Shown here: one piece after another, positions 43,051 through 51,734 of the stretch
Numbering within the stretch: position 1 is the stretch's first letter
Layout: each line of letters starts with the position of its first letter
The notes under the pieces: model-generated
What the model was told of the DNA's origin: nothing
Databases searched by the model: none
Seen by the model: the letters and a program-made list of their open reading frames with translations, nothing else
Assembly (NCBI RefSeq): GCF_000974485.1
Contig: NZ_BBOM01000005.1
Span: 604,289 to 668,288 of the forward strand
Length of the DNA: 64,000 nucleotides
Source of the DNA: Streptomyces sp. NBRC 109706
GTDB lineage: Bacteria > Actinomycetota > Actinomycetes > Streptomycetales > Streptomycetaceae
Reading direction: 5' to 3'
Made by a program: the position numbers and the translations under genes

Positions 43051-45384
43051 GTGACCCAACGTCCTTCCCATCCCCCCCGAGGGCAGCTCCGCGGGCAGTC
43101 GCGCGGGCAGCTGCGCGCGCGCAGAGGTAAGCGCCTGCTCGGTGTCGCCCTGGGCGCCGGGCTGATAGCCGGGGCCATCACCCTGCCCAGTGCCGGTGCC
43201 GCCGACGGCCCCGAGTTGATCGTCAACGGCGACTTCGCCGACGGCACCACCGCCCCCTGGTGGTGGACCGGCAACACCGAGGGCGTGGTGGTGGACGGCC
43301 AGCTCTGCGCCGACATCCCCGGGGGCACCGTCAACCCCTGGGACGCCATCATCGGCCAGAACGACCTGCCGCTGACCGCGGGCGAGTCCTATGAGCTGAC
43401 CTACACCGCCACCTCGACCGTGCCGATCACCAGCCGCACCGCCGTGCAGCAGGCCGAGGAGCCGTACGCCACCGAGCTGTCCGTGGTCGACACGATCACG
43501 GACGAGCCCGAGCCCATCTCGCATGTGTTCAACGTCGGCGCTGACAACGACGCCGCGCAGCTGGTGTTCCAGGTGGGCGGCAAGGCCGAGCCGTTCACCC
43601 TCTGCCTGGACGACATCTCGTTGACCGGTGGCGCCGAGCCCCCCGTCTACGTGCCGGACACCGGTTCCCCGGTGCGGGTCAACCAGGTCGGCTATCTGCC
43701 GGACGCGCCCAAGCAGGGCACGTTCGTCACCGAGTCCACGTCCGCGCTCCCGTGGACGGTGCACAACGCCGCGGGTGACGAGGTGGCCACCGGGACGACC
43801 ACCCCGCTCGGGGTGGATCCGTCCTCGGACCAGAACGTGCACAGCTTCGACTTCAGCGAGGTCACGGCGGCGGGCGACGGCTACACGGTCACCATCGACG
43901 AGGAGACCAGCGAGCCGTTCGCCATCGGCGACGACCTCTACTCCTCGCTGCGGACCGACGCGCTGGCGTACTACTACCACAACCGCAGCGGCATCGAGAT
44001 CGACGCGGATCTGGTGGGCGAGGAGTACGCGCGTCCCGCCGGTCATGTCAACGAGGGCCCCAACCAGGGCGACGACGGCGTGACCTGCTGGAAGAACGAG
44101 TGCGACTACACCCTGGACGCGGCCGGCGGCTGGTATGACGCGGGTGACCACGGCAAGTACGTGGTCAACGGCGGCATTTCGGTGGCGCAGCTGCTGTCGT
44201 CCTACGAGCGCACGTTGACCACCGAGGGCGCTGACGGCGCGCCGCTGGGCGATGGCGAGCTGGCCGTTCCCGAGCAGGGCAACGGGGTGCCGGACATCCT
44301 GGACGAGGCGCGTTGGCAGCTGGAGTTCCTGCTGTCGATGCGGGTGCCGGAGGGCGAGGAGCTGGCCGGTCTGGCGCACCACAAGCTGCACGACGCCGCG
44401 TGGACCGCGCTGCCGACCTGGCCGCATCTGGACGACCAGCCGCGTGAGCTGCATCCGCCGTCCACCGCAGCGACGTTGAACGTGGTGGCGGCGGCGGCGC
44501 AGGGTGCCCGGCTGTTCGCCGAGTACGACGCGGACTTCGCCGACGAGCTGCTGGCGGCGGCCGAGTCCTCCTACGCGGCGGCGCTGGCCCACCCGGACCT
44601 GCTGGCCGACCCGAACGACGGGATCGGCGGCGGTGCCTACAGCGACGCGAAGGTGACCGACGAGTTCTACTGGGCCGCGGCCGAGTTGTTCGTCACCACC
44701 GGCGAGGACAGCTACCTGGACGCGGTGTTGGGCTCGGAGCTGCACGGTGACACCGAGGCGGTGTTCCCGAGCGGCGGGTTCTCCTGGGCGGACACGGCGG
44801 CGCTCGGTGGTCTCTCGCTGGCCACGGTGCCGAACGAGCTGCCGGCGGAAGAGCTGTCGGCGATCCGTGCCTCGGTGGCCGAGGCCGCCGACGCGCTGGT
44901 GGCGATCGTGGACGCCGAGGCGTACGGGGTCCCGTTGACGATCGACAACTATGTCTGGGGTTCCAACTCCCAGGTGTTGAACAACATGGTGGTGTTGGCC
45001 ACGGCGCACGACCTCACCGGTGACGACGTCTATCGGGACGCGGTGCTCAGCGGCCTGAACTACCTGCTGGGCAACAACCCGCTGAACCTGTCGTATGTGA
45101 CCGGCTACGGCGAGCGTGACGTGCACAACCAGCACCACAGGTTCTGGGCGAACCAGCTGGACCCGAGCCTGCCGAACCCGGCCGCCGGCTCGGTGGCCGG
45201 TGGTCCCAACAGCGCGCTGCAGGACCCGGTGGCTGAGGACAAGCTCGAAGGTTGCGCGCCGGCGATGTGCTACATCGACGACATCGAGTCGTACGCGACG
45301 AACGAGATCACCATCAACTGGAACGCTCCGCTGGCCTGGATCGCCTCCTACACGGACGACCTGGGCGCGGGCGGCACGCGGTAA
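43051..45384 (+). CDS. Secreted GH9 cellulase with N-terminal CBM4/9
   Basis: A 777-residue endoglucanase. A twin-basic signal (RARRGKRLLGVALGAGLIAG) ends near residue 51. A CBM4_9-like carbohydrate-binding domain at about 55-190 starts ELIVNGDFADGT. An Ig-like CelD_N domain at about 205-295 starts SPVRVNQVGYLPDAPKQG. The GH9 (alpha/alpha)6 barrel runs to the end, with the nucleophile-side Asp in GGWYDAGDHGKYV, HHRFWANQ and DDIESYATNEITINWNAPL carrying the catalytic Glu. No dockerin or C-terminal CBM2 is present. GTG 43051 has GAAGGA upstream. The CebR box controls it. Confidence 0.93.
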   Translation: MTQRPSHPPRGQLRGQSRGQLRARRGKRLLGVALGAGLIAGAITLPSAGAADGPELIVNGDFADGTTAPWWWTGNTEGVVVDGQLCADIPGGTVNPWDAIIGQNDLPLTAGESYELTYTATSTVPITSRTAVQQAEEPYATELSVVDTITDEPEPISHVFNVGADNDAAQLVFQVGGKAEPFTLCLDDISLTGGAEPPVYVPDTGSPVRVNQVGYLPDAPKQGTFVTESTSALPWTVHNAAGDEVATGTTTPLGVDPSSDQNVHSFDFSEVTAAGDGYTVTIDEETSEPFAIGDDLYSSLRTDALAYYYHNRSGIEIDADLVGEEYARPAGHVNEGPNQGDDGVTCWKNECDYTLDAAGGWYDAGDHGKYVVNGGISVAQLLSSYERTLTTEGADGAPLGDGELAVPEQGNGVPDILDEARWQLEFLLSMRVPEGEELAGLAHHKLHDAAWTALPTWPHLDDQPRELHPPSTAATLNVVAAAAQGARLFAEYDADFADELLAAAESSYAAALAHPDLLADPNDGIGGGAYSDAKVTDEFYWAAAELFVTTGEDSYLDAVLGSELHGDTEAVFPSGGFSWADTAALGGLSLATVPNELPAEELSAIRASVAEAADALVAIVDAEAYGVPLTIDNYVWGSNSQVLNNMVVLATAHDLTGDDVYRDAVLSGLNYLLGNNPLNLSYVTGYGERDVHNQHHRFWANQLDPSLPNPAAGSVAGGPNSALQDPVAEDKLEGCAPAMCYIDDIESYATNEITINWNAPLAWIASYTDDLGAGGTR

Positions 45385-45439
45385 CCGCACTGTCGAAACT
45401 GTCGAAGGATCGGCCGGTCGCCGCGAGACGGTCGGCTCG

Positions 45440-45487
45440 CCCGCCCCCGGTCGGGGTTCTCCTCGGAGTTCCCCGACCGGGGGCGGG
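45440..45487 (+). terminator. Strong terminator after the cellulase gene
   Basis: A perfect 17-bp GC-rich stem (45440-45456 with 45471-45487) closes a 14-base loop. It lies 56 bases after the GH9 stop. Confidence 0.88.
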
Positions 45488-45528
45488 GCCGTGTTGTCGG
45501 CGTTGTCGGCGTTGTCGGTGGGGCAGCC

Positions 45529-45534
45529 TAGGCT
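45529..45534 (+). promoter_or_regulatory. Leaderless -10 (TAGGCT) of the DsbA-like gene
   Basis: TAGGCT ends seven bases before the ATG at 45542, and no ribosome site is present. Three GTTGTCGGC-type direct repeats (45492-45518) lie immediately upstream, where a -35 would be expected. Confidence 0.45.
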
Positions 45535-45541
45535 GGGGGCC

Positions 45542-46426
45542 ATGCCCGTGTCGCGTTCCCGTAAGCCCAAGTCCGCCGGTCGCTCGTCGCGGGGCGGCCG
45601 GAAGCCGCGTTCCGGGCCGGCGCGTGGGTCCGGCGGGGGTGGCGGATCATCGCGAAGGGGCTCGTTCTCGGGAGGGGGCTCGGGAGGGGGCTCGGCGGCC
45701 GGTCGTTCGCGGCGGTTGTTGGTGGGCGTGGTGGCGGTGGCCGTGGTGCTGTTTCTGATCATGGGTGCCCTGGCGGGGCTGCTCGGCGGGGACGGCGGGA
45801 GCGATGCCGACGATGCCCGGGGGGAGGGTGATCCGGCGGCGATCGAGCCGTTGCCCGAGGGGCATCCGGCGTTGGCGCTGGCGCGTAGGGACGCGGATGA
45901 CCCGTTGGCGTTGGGGGATCCGGACGCCCCGGTGGTGATGATCGAGTACTCGGACTTCCAGTGCGCGTTCTGCGCGATGCACGCTCGGGGAACGCGTGTC
46001 GAGTTGATCGACGAGTATGTCGAGCAGGGTCTGTTGCGCATCGAGTTCCGGAACTTCCCGATCAATGGCCCGGAGTCGGACGCGGCGGCGCGGGCGGCCT
46101 GGGCGGCGGGGCAGCAGGGGCGGTTCTGGGAGTTCTACGAGGTGGCGTTCGCGCAGGACACCCATATGGACAGCGGGAAGTACAGCGAGGAAGGGCTGCG
46201 CGAGCTGGCGGAGGAGGCCGGGGTGCCGGATGTGGAGGCGCTGATGGTGGCGATGGAGTCGGAGGAGGCGGGCGAGGCGGTGGGCCGGGACGCGGAGGAG
46301 GCGATGGATCTGGGGGTGGTCTCGCCGCCGTCGTTCCTGTTGAACGGGCATCCGCTGCGGGGCGCGCGGCCGGTCGAGGAGTTCCGGGACACCATCGACC
46401 AGCTGTTGGAGGCCGCGGACGAGTGA
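45542..46426 (+). CDS. Membrane-anchored DsbA/thioredoxin-fold protein
   Basis: A 294-residue protein. Residues 1-57 are basic and Gly/Ser-rich. One membrane helix lies at about 58-82, and an acidic linker follows. The DsbA-like domain (about 125-290) faces outward, with the active site Cys141-Ala-Phe-Cys144 in SDFQCAFC and a cis-Pro in VVSPPSFLLNG. It should oxidise or isomerise thiols in exported proteins. It lies downstream of the cellulase but behind its own promoter. Length and layout match actinobacterial DsbA-family proteins. Confidence 0.88.
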   Translation: MPVSRSRKPKSAGRSSRGGRKPRSGPARGSGGGGGSSRRGSFSGGGSGGGSAAGRSRRLLVGVVAVAVVLFLIMGALAGLLGGDGGSDADDARGEGDPAAIEPLPEGHPALALARRDADDPLALGDPDAPVVMIEYSDFQCAFCAMHARGTRVELIDEYVEQGLLRIEFRNFPINGPESDAAARAAWAAGQQGRFWEFYEVAFAQDTHMDSGKYSEEGLRELAEEAGVPDVEALMVAMESEEAGEAVGRDAEEAMDLGVVSPPSFLLNGHPLRGARPVEEFRDTIDQLLEAADE

Positions 46427-46670
46427 CGGCCGACGCGTGATGGCCGACGCGTGACGGCCACGGGGCAGCCGCGCCGCCGAACACACCCGCCGAACACACC
46501 CCGTCGAACGCAACCCGTCGAACGTACCGCGTCGAAACGCGACGATCACGCTACGTCTGAATCCAGTAGCGAACGGTAGGCAAGCCTGACCGTTTCGATC
46601 AACTCGCATCAGCTTTGGGCGTTTGCCGCCAATGCCGGTCAGACGGCGGTGTTCGGGGGTCAGCCGGGTC

Positions 46671-46676
46671 TAGCGT
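46671..46676 (+). promoter_or_regulatory. Candidate -10 (TAGCGT) near the second C40 gene start
   Basis: CTAGCGT ends eight bases before ATG 46685, giving a nearly leaderless message. The same heptamer precedes the first C40 gene at 29129. Confidence 0.4.
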
Positions 46677-46684
46677 CCTGCCTC

Positions 46685-47767
46685 ATGGCCGAGCATCGAA
46701 AGCGCCGTTGGCGGCGCCCCACCTACCGAAAACCCTGGTCGTCCGGCGGCCGCCCCGCGATGCGGGTCGCCGCAACGCTCACCCTGGCCGGCGCCGCCAC
46801 CGCCGGCGCGCTTGAGACGCCGGCCGTGGCCGATCCCGAGCCGACGCTGGCCGAGGTCGAGGACCAGGTCGACGCGCTGCACCGCGAGGCCGCCGAGGCG
46901 ACCGAGGCGTTCAACGCGGCCACGGAGACGGCCGAGCGGGCCGAGGAGGATCTGGCGGATCTCGCCGACCGGGCGACCCGCCGCACCGAGGAGTTGAACG
47001 CGGCCCGCGATTCGCTGGGCGCGCACGCCAGCGCGAGCTACCGCGCGAGCGGGCTGCCGGCCGGCCTCGCCCTGGCCCTGGCGAGCGACCCCGACGAGTA
47101 TCTGCGCCGCGCCGCCGTGCTGGACCGCGCCGGCGACCGGCAGGCGCGGGCGGTGTCGGACCTCGGCGCCAAGCTGCGCGGTATCGAGCAGCTGCGGGAC
47201 GAGGCGGATCAGCGCACGGAGGAGCTGGCCGCGGCGCGTCTGGAGGCTGATCGCCAGCGGGAGACCGTCGAGGAACGGCTGGCCGAGGCCGAGGAGTTGC
47301 TGGCCACCCGCACCGCGGAGGAGCGCGAGCGGCTGCTGGCCGACGGCGCCGAGGACGGCGAGCGGAACCGCGCGGCGCGGGACGAGGCGCGTCCGGCGGC
47401 ATCGGACGAGGCGACCAGCGCCAGGGGCGCGGCGGCGGTGGCCTTCGCCATGGCCCAGTTGGGCAAGCCGTACGGGTGGGGTTCGACGGGGCCGAACTCG
47501 TTCGACTGCTCGGGGCTCACCCAGTCGGCGTGGGCCTCGGCCGGGGTCTCCCTGCCGCGCACCAGCTACAGCCAGGCGACGGCGGGGGCCCGCGTCTCCC
47601 GTTCCCAACTCGCCCCCGGGGACCTGGTGTTCTACTACGCGGACAACAGCCATGTGGCGATGTACATCGGCGGTGGGCAGATCGTGCACGCCGCCCGATC
47701 GGGAACGCCGGTGCGGCTGGCGGATGTTGACTCGATGCCGTTCAACGGGGCGACCCGGCCCGCCTGA
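46685..47767 (+). CDS. C40 (NlpC/P60) peptidoglycan hydrolase, second copy
   Basis: A 360-residue paralogue of 29266-30498. A very basic N-terminus (KRRWRRPTYRK) and a hydrophobic core form the signal, ending near ETPAVA. A coiled coil covers about 55-225. The NlpC/P60 domain from about 250 has Cys275 in FDCSGLTQ, the catalytic His in SHVAMY and a second His in IVHAA. The linker between coil and catalytic domain is shorter and Ala/Glu/Arg-rich. ATG 46685 is favoured by the close -10. Such paired endopeptidases act in cell separation and hyphal growth. Confidence 0.88.
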   Translation: MAEHRKRRWRRPTYRKPWSSGGRPAMRVAATLTLAGAATAGALETPAVADPEPTLAEVEDQVDALHREAAEATEAFNAATETAERAEEDLADLADRATRRTEELNAARDSLGAHASASYRASGLPAGLALALASDPDEYLRRAAVLDRAGDRQARAVSDLGAKLRGIEQLRDEADQRTEELAAARLEADRQRETVEERLAEAEELLATRTAEERERLLADGAEDGERNRAARDEARPAASDEATSARGAAAVAFAMAQLGKPYGWGSTGPNSFDCSGLTQSAWASAGVSLPRTSYSQATAGARVSRSQLAPGDLVFYYADNSHVAMYIGGGQIVHAARSGTPVRLADVDSMPFNGATRPA

Positions 47768-47871
47768 TCCCCCGCCGGTAAGGCAGAATCCCTAGGCACC
47801 GCGCGTCGTTCCCGCGAGGGGGGCGCGCGGCCGCGAGAGTGCCGACCGGGACGTGGGGAAGAGGAAGCAAC

Positions 47872-49278
47872 GTGGCCGACGACCCATTCCGCGACGCCGC
47901 GCAGGACGCGGACCGGCCGGACGAGGGGCCGGACGGCCCGGTCGACCACCCCGACGCGCCGGTCACCGACGCCCCCCATGGTCCGGCCCCCGAGGACCGG
48001 ACGGCGGACGGCCCGGTGCTTCCGCCGCCGCCAGCGCACGGCCCCGACTGCGCCTGCGGCGGCTGCCCCGCCTCGGCGCGGGCCGCGCTGCGGCGGGCCG
48101 AGGAGTCCTTCCGGACGCTCCGCGACCGGCTGGCCGCCGGCGAGGGCATACCGCCGGCGTTGGCGCACTCCCCCGAGGCGTCCGGGCAGTGGATCTCGGA
48201 CGAGTTGACCGAGGCCGCCGGCGAGGTGGACGAACGGGCGCGCGCCGTGGGCAGGTTCCGGCTGCTGGGGATGGCCGACCGGGCGGTGCTGCTGCTCTGG
48301 GTCGCGGTCGGTGCGCTGCTGCTGGGCCAGGTGCTGACGGCGGTGCTGGGCGACTCCGGGTGGACGTTGGCCCGCACCACCGGGCTGTTGGCCGCCGGCG
48401 GCCTCGCCGGCGTGGTGACGCTGGCGAGCCGGGCGCACCGGGAACGCGGCGGCCCGTTGGCGCCCCTGGTCGGTGAGGACAACCGGCTCTCCACCTCCCG
48501 TGCGGTGGCGGCCGGTTGGCTGCTGCTGGCCGGGTACACCGTGCTGGTGCTGGCGCTCAGCCTGGCCGGCACCGGTCGGGGCCCGGAGCGGGACGCCCTG
48601 TTGGACGGTCTCGATGTGACGCGCGGCGGCGGGCTGTTGACGGCGGTGGCGGTCAGCTGTGCGGTGACGGTCTGGGTGCGGCACACGGTGGCGACCCGGG
48701 TGCGCGGCTTCCGGATGCAGAAGGTGCGGGCCACCGGGCCGCGCGCGGCCGATCTGCTGACGGACGACGACGGCGTCGGGAGCTTTCCCGATGTCCAGTA
48801 TGTGGTGGTGAACGCGGCGGCGCTGGTCCTGGTGGGGGTGCGGCTGGCCCGGCAGCCCGACGAATGGCCCGATCTGCCCTGGGGGTTGGCGCTGTTGGTG
48901 CTGGTGTCGGCGCTGACCTATCTGGCGGCCAAGTACACCGAGGGCGGCCGGCCGGTGATCCAGTCCGTGGTGCGGGTGCGGGAGCCCGGCACGCTGGTGG
49001 CGCCGATCCGGCACGGCGACGAGTTGGAGATCCGGGGCACCGGTTTTGTCCCGCCGGGTGCGCGGGGCGCGCAGCGGTTGGCCGAGACGGTGGTGCGGAT
49101 CGGCGGGATGACGGTGCCCGTTCCGCTGGTGCCGACGGTCGACGGGTTCGGCAGCCCGGGGGACACCCGGCTGGTGGTGCGGGTGCCGGCCGAGGTGGAC
49201 CCGGGCCGGGTGGATATTCAGGTGATCACGGCCGCCGGCACGGAGTCTGGCCGCTATCGCGTCACGGTGGCAGACTGA
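47872..49278 (+). CDS. Polytopic membrane protein with C-terminal IPT/TIG-like domain
   Basis: A 468-residue protein of unknown function. The N-terminal 60 residues are Asp/Pro-rich. A Cys cluster (DCACGGCP) sits near residue 63, followed by a helical stretch. About six hydrophobic helices run from 145 to 365. The last 85 residues look like an Ig-like IPT/TIG fold (IRHGDELEIRGTGFVPPGAR, VDIQVITAAG, YRVTVAD). The CxCxxC cluster could bind metal. GTG 47872 has GAGGAAG upstream. It is followed 36 bases later by the DoxX gene. Confidence 0.72.
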   Translation: MADDPFRDAAQDADRPDEGPDGPVDHPDAPVTDAPHGPAPEDRTADGPVLPPPPAHGPDCACGGCPASARAALRRAEESFRTLRDRLAAGEGIPPALAHSPEASGQWISDELTEAAGEVDERARAVGRFRLLGMADRAVLLLWVAVGALLLGQVLTAVLGDSGWTLARTTGLLAAGGLAGVVTLASRAHRERGGPLAPLVGEDNRLSTSRAVAAGWLLLAGYTVLVLALSLAGTGRGPERDALLDGLDVTRGGGLLTAVAVSCAVTVWVRHTVATRVRGFRMQKVRATGPRAADLLTDDDGVGSFPDVQYVVVNAAALVLVGVRLARQPDEWPDLPWGLALLVLVSALTYLAAKYTEGGRPVIQSVVRVREPGTLVAPIRHGDELEIRGTGFVPPGARGAQRLAETVVRIGGMTVPVPLVPTVDGFGSPGDTRLVVRVPAEVDPGRVDIQVITAAGTESGRYRVTVAD

Positions 49279-49314
49279 CCGTCCTTGCAAGCCGTGACGA
49301 AAGGGCGTTGGCCC

Positions 49315-49851
49315 ATGTCGGTGACGGACCGGTTCGGCGGTCGTGGCCCGGTGCCAGGAGGGGCCGGTGACACGCTGGCGCGGTGGGCGATGCTGCCGCT
49401 CCGTCTCTTCCTCGGATTCACCTTTCTCTACGCGGGGGTCGACAAGTATGTCGACGGTGGCCCGTTCAGTTCGGTGATGAACACGGACACCATGGAGGGG
49501 ATGATGCTGGCGTCCAGGGACGACGCGGCCGTGCCCTGGCTGGTGGACCGGGCGTTGGACGCGCCGGACCTGGTGGGCAACGGCGTCGCGGTGGCCGAGA
49601 TCGTGGTGGGTGTCGCCGTGTTGGTGGGGCTGCGCACCCGATGGGCGGCGGCGGTGGGCGCGTTGCTGGCGCTGTCGTTCTGGCTGACGGTCTCCTGGTC
49701 GACGGATCCCTACTACTTCGGCGCCGATCTGCCGCTGCTGTTCGGCTTCGGCACGCTGGTTCTGGCCGGTGGCGGCCCCTACGCGGTGGACGGGCTGCTG
49801 CGCGACCGGCCGTGGTTCCTGCCCAACCGGAGCCGGAAGCTGTTCGGTTGA
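49315..49851 (+). CDS. DoxX-family membrane protein
   Basis: A 178-residue protein with four hydrophobic helices and the DoxX pattern LPLRLFLGFTFLYAGVDKYVDG in the first. The others are VGNGVAVAEIVVGVAVLVGL, WAAAVGALLALSFWLTVS and LPLLFGFGTLVLAGGG, followed by YAVDGLL. DoxX proteins associate with redox or thiosulfate functions, but the role here is unknown. ATG 49315 follows GAAAGGG. It is likely cotranscribed with the gene upstream. Confidence 0.85.
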   Translation: MSVTDRFGGRGPVPGGAGDTLARWAMLPLRLFLGFTFLYAGVDKYVDGGPFSSVMNTDTMEGMMLASRDDAAVPWLVDRALDAPDLVGNGVAVAEIVVGVAVLVGLRTRWAAAVGALLALSFWLTVSWSTDPYYFGADLPLLFGFGTLVLAGGGPYAVDGLLRDRPWFLPNRSRKLFG

Positions 49852-49874
49852 GCCGGGGGCGCTCCCCGTCGGGG

Positions 49875-50210
49875 CTACGGCGCTGCGTCGCGGTCGGCGG
49901 TGCCGCCGCCGGCGGCCCTCCGTTTCGCGTGGACGGCCTTGCGGATGGTCATGTTGGCCACCGCGACCAGGCCGGCCAGCACCAGCGCGGCCGGCAGCAT
50001 CGTGAAGCGGAGCACCACCGGAAGGTCGACCTGCCCGACCGCCTGGAGGATGTAGAGCGTGGAGATCGGGAGCAGGCACAGGCCCAGCACCAGCCTGGCC
50101 GGTTCGAAGCGGTGCCGGCGCATCGTCCGCCGGGGTCCGTGCCCCGGCAGTCCGTGGCCCGGCAGTCCGTGACCCAGGTGTCCCAGGTGCCCCAGGTGTC
50201 CGTTTTTCAT
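49875..50210 (-). CDS. Small membrane protein with His-Gly repeat N-terminus
   Basis: A 111-residue protein. Residues 3-24 are a short-period repeat, NGHLGHLGHLGH then GLPGHGLPGHG, with six His. An Arg-rich turn and two hydrophobic helices follow (LVLGLCLLPISTLYILQAV, LRFTMLPAALVLAGLVAVA), then a basic tail. The ATG overlaps the stop of the PspC gene by four bases, so the two are coupled. No family is recognised; the His run could bind metal. Confidence 0.7.
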   Translation of the reverse strand: MKNGHLGHLGHLGHGLPGHGLPGHGPRRTMRRHRFEPARLVLGLCLLPISTLYILQAVGQVDLPVVLRFTMLPAALVLAGLVAVANMTIRKAVHAKRRAAGGGTADRDAAP

Positions 50211-51589
50211 CGGGTCGGCTCCTCCTCGGCGCGTTCCACCACGAGATGGCCGATGCCCATCTCAAGACGCAACTCGATCTGGGGATCGTCGGGTTGGTCG
50301 GCCGGCGACAGGTACCGCAGGGTGCGGTCCTCGCCGAGGCCGCCCCAGGAGTCGCGGTCGGTGTCGCCGGCTCCCCGTACCTGGTAGGTGAAGGCGCCGG
50401 CGCCCATCTCCACCTCGACGGCGACATCGGCGTCATAGGGGACGACCACGGTGACCTGGCCGGCGCCGGCCTCCACGGCGGTGACGAGGGGTTCGTCCGG
50501 CTCGATGTCGAGGGCGGTCAGGTCCAGGGTGGCCATGCCGCTGCCCAGCGCGTAGTTGTCGAGCACCGCGCCGGCGTGCGCCGGGCGCCATTCGCGGTCC
50601 TCCCAGCTGGTGGTGATGTTGTCCGGCAGCAGCGAGGCGCCGGCCAGCAGCACGCCGGTGAGCAGCACCGAGGTGATGGTGCCGACGCCGATCCGGCCGG
50701 CGAAGGCGCTGACCACCAGCCCGACGGCGAACACCGCGAGCGCCGAGGAGAGCCCGATGACCAGGGCGGCGCCCAGGGGTTGGCTGGTCCAGGACGCGCT
50801 GACGCCGATGCCGAAGGCGAAGACCGCCAGCAGGAAGACCAGGCCGCCGAGCCGGAACTCCCGTGGCGCGGTGGGCGGTACGGGTGACCGTCCGGGGCCC
50901 GGCGGGACCGGTGGCACGGCGCCACCGCCACGCGGGGCAGAAGAGCCGGGGGGCACGTAGGAGCCAGGAGGCGCGTCGGCCGGTCCCCAGAGATAGCCGG
51001 TGCCGGCGGCCGGGCCGCGCCACCAGGACGGGCCGGCGGGCGCCGGGGGCGCCTGCGCCTCGGGGGGTGCTTCCGCCACGGCGTGCGCCGCCGTCGGATG
51101 CGCCGGCGCGCCCTCGGCGCCCGCCAGGTCGGCGCCGCGCCGGTAACGGGACCAGTAGGCGGCGCCGGCCAGCGCGGCGAACACCTGCAGGGAGAACCAG
51201 GTGCGGAACCCGCCGCTGCCCAGGGAGGCCAGCAGCAGACCGCAGCCGGCCACGTTGAACAACAGGGCGGTGAGCCCCGGGCCCTCGACCCGTCCGGAGA
51301 GCAGCCGGCGGCCCTCGTTCTCCTCCTCGCCCTCGAACGGCACCAGCAGCCAGGCGATGCCGTAGACGACCAGGCCGAGGCCGCCGATCACCGAGAGCAC
51401 CACCAGCGGCACCCGGAAGATCACCGGGTCCAGCTGGTAGTAGCGGCCGAACCCGCCGCACACGCCGCCGATCATCTTGTGCTTGCGGCTTCGGCGCAGC
51501 TGCTGTTCGGCGTGCGCCGCCGGGGTGCCCGTCGGAGGGGACGCCGTCCGTGTGGCGGCGCCGCCCGACGCTCTGTGCTCGTCGGTCAT
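50207..51589 (-). CDS. PspC-domain membrane protein with LiaF-like C-terminus
   Basis: A 460-residue protein. The PspC domain at about 30-95 starts RRSRKHKMIGGVCGGFGRYYQ and includes a helix. More helices at 105-150 and 255-340 surround a Pro/Ala-rich cytoplasmic loop. The C-terminal 120 residues are a LiaF/DUF2154-like beta domain (GSGMATLDLTALDIEPDEP, VTVVVPYDADVAVEVEMGAG, MGIGHLVVERA). Divergent from a PspC-type histidine kinase gene, it is probably its envelope-stress partner, as in LiaFSR-like systems. ATG 51589 is preferred over 51598 and longer frames. Confidence 0.85.
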   Translation of the reverse strand: MTDEHRASGGAATRTASPPTGTPAAHAEQQLRRSRKHKMIGGVCGGFGRYYQLDPVIFRVPLVVLSVIGGLGLVVYGIAWLLVPFEGEEENEGRRLLSGRVEGPGLTALLFNVAGCGLLLASLGSGGFRTWFSLQVFAALAGAAYWSRYRRGADLAGAEGAPAHPTAAHAVAEAPPEAQAPPAPAGPSWWRGPAAGTGYLWGPADAPPGSYVPPGSSAPRGGGAVPPVPPGPGRSPVPPTAPREFRLGGLVFLLAVFAFGIGVSASWTSQPLGAALVIGLSSALAVFAVGLVVSAFAGRIGVGTITSVLLTGVLLAGASLLPDNITTSWEDREWRPAHAGAVLDNYALGSGMATLDLTALDIEPDEPLVTAVEAGAGQVTVVVPYDADVAVEVEMGAGAFTYQVRGAGDTDRDSWGGLGEDRTLRYLSPADQPDDPQIELRLEMGIGHLVVERAEEEPTR

Positions 51590-51734
51590 GGCTCCCATGG
51601 TGGCGGCAGGGGGGCGGTGCGCGATATCCGGGGCGGCCCCCGAACGTTCCCTGATCCCCGACCGGGTTCCCTGATCCCGGCTTGGGGGGCACCCCTGATG
51701 TACCCGGGCGGCCGGTCGTGTGACGATTCTGGGC

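Noticed and set aside
42880..46065. A 1061-codon open frame on the minus strand across the cellulase and DsbA genes
   Set aside because: It is a shadow of GC-biased codons on the opposite strand. Its translation is low-complexity, has no recognisable domain, and lies opposite two well-supported genes.
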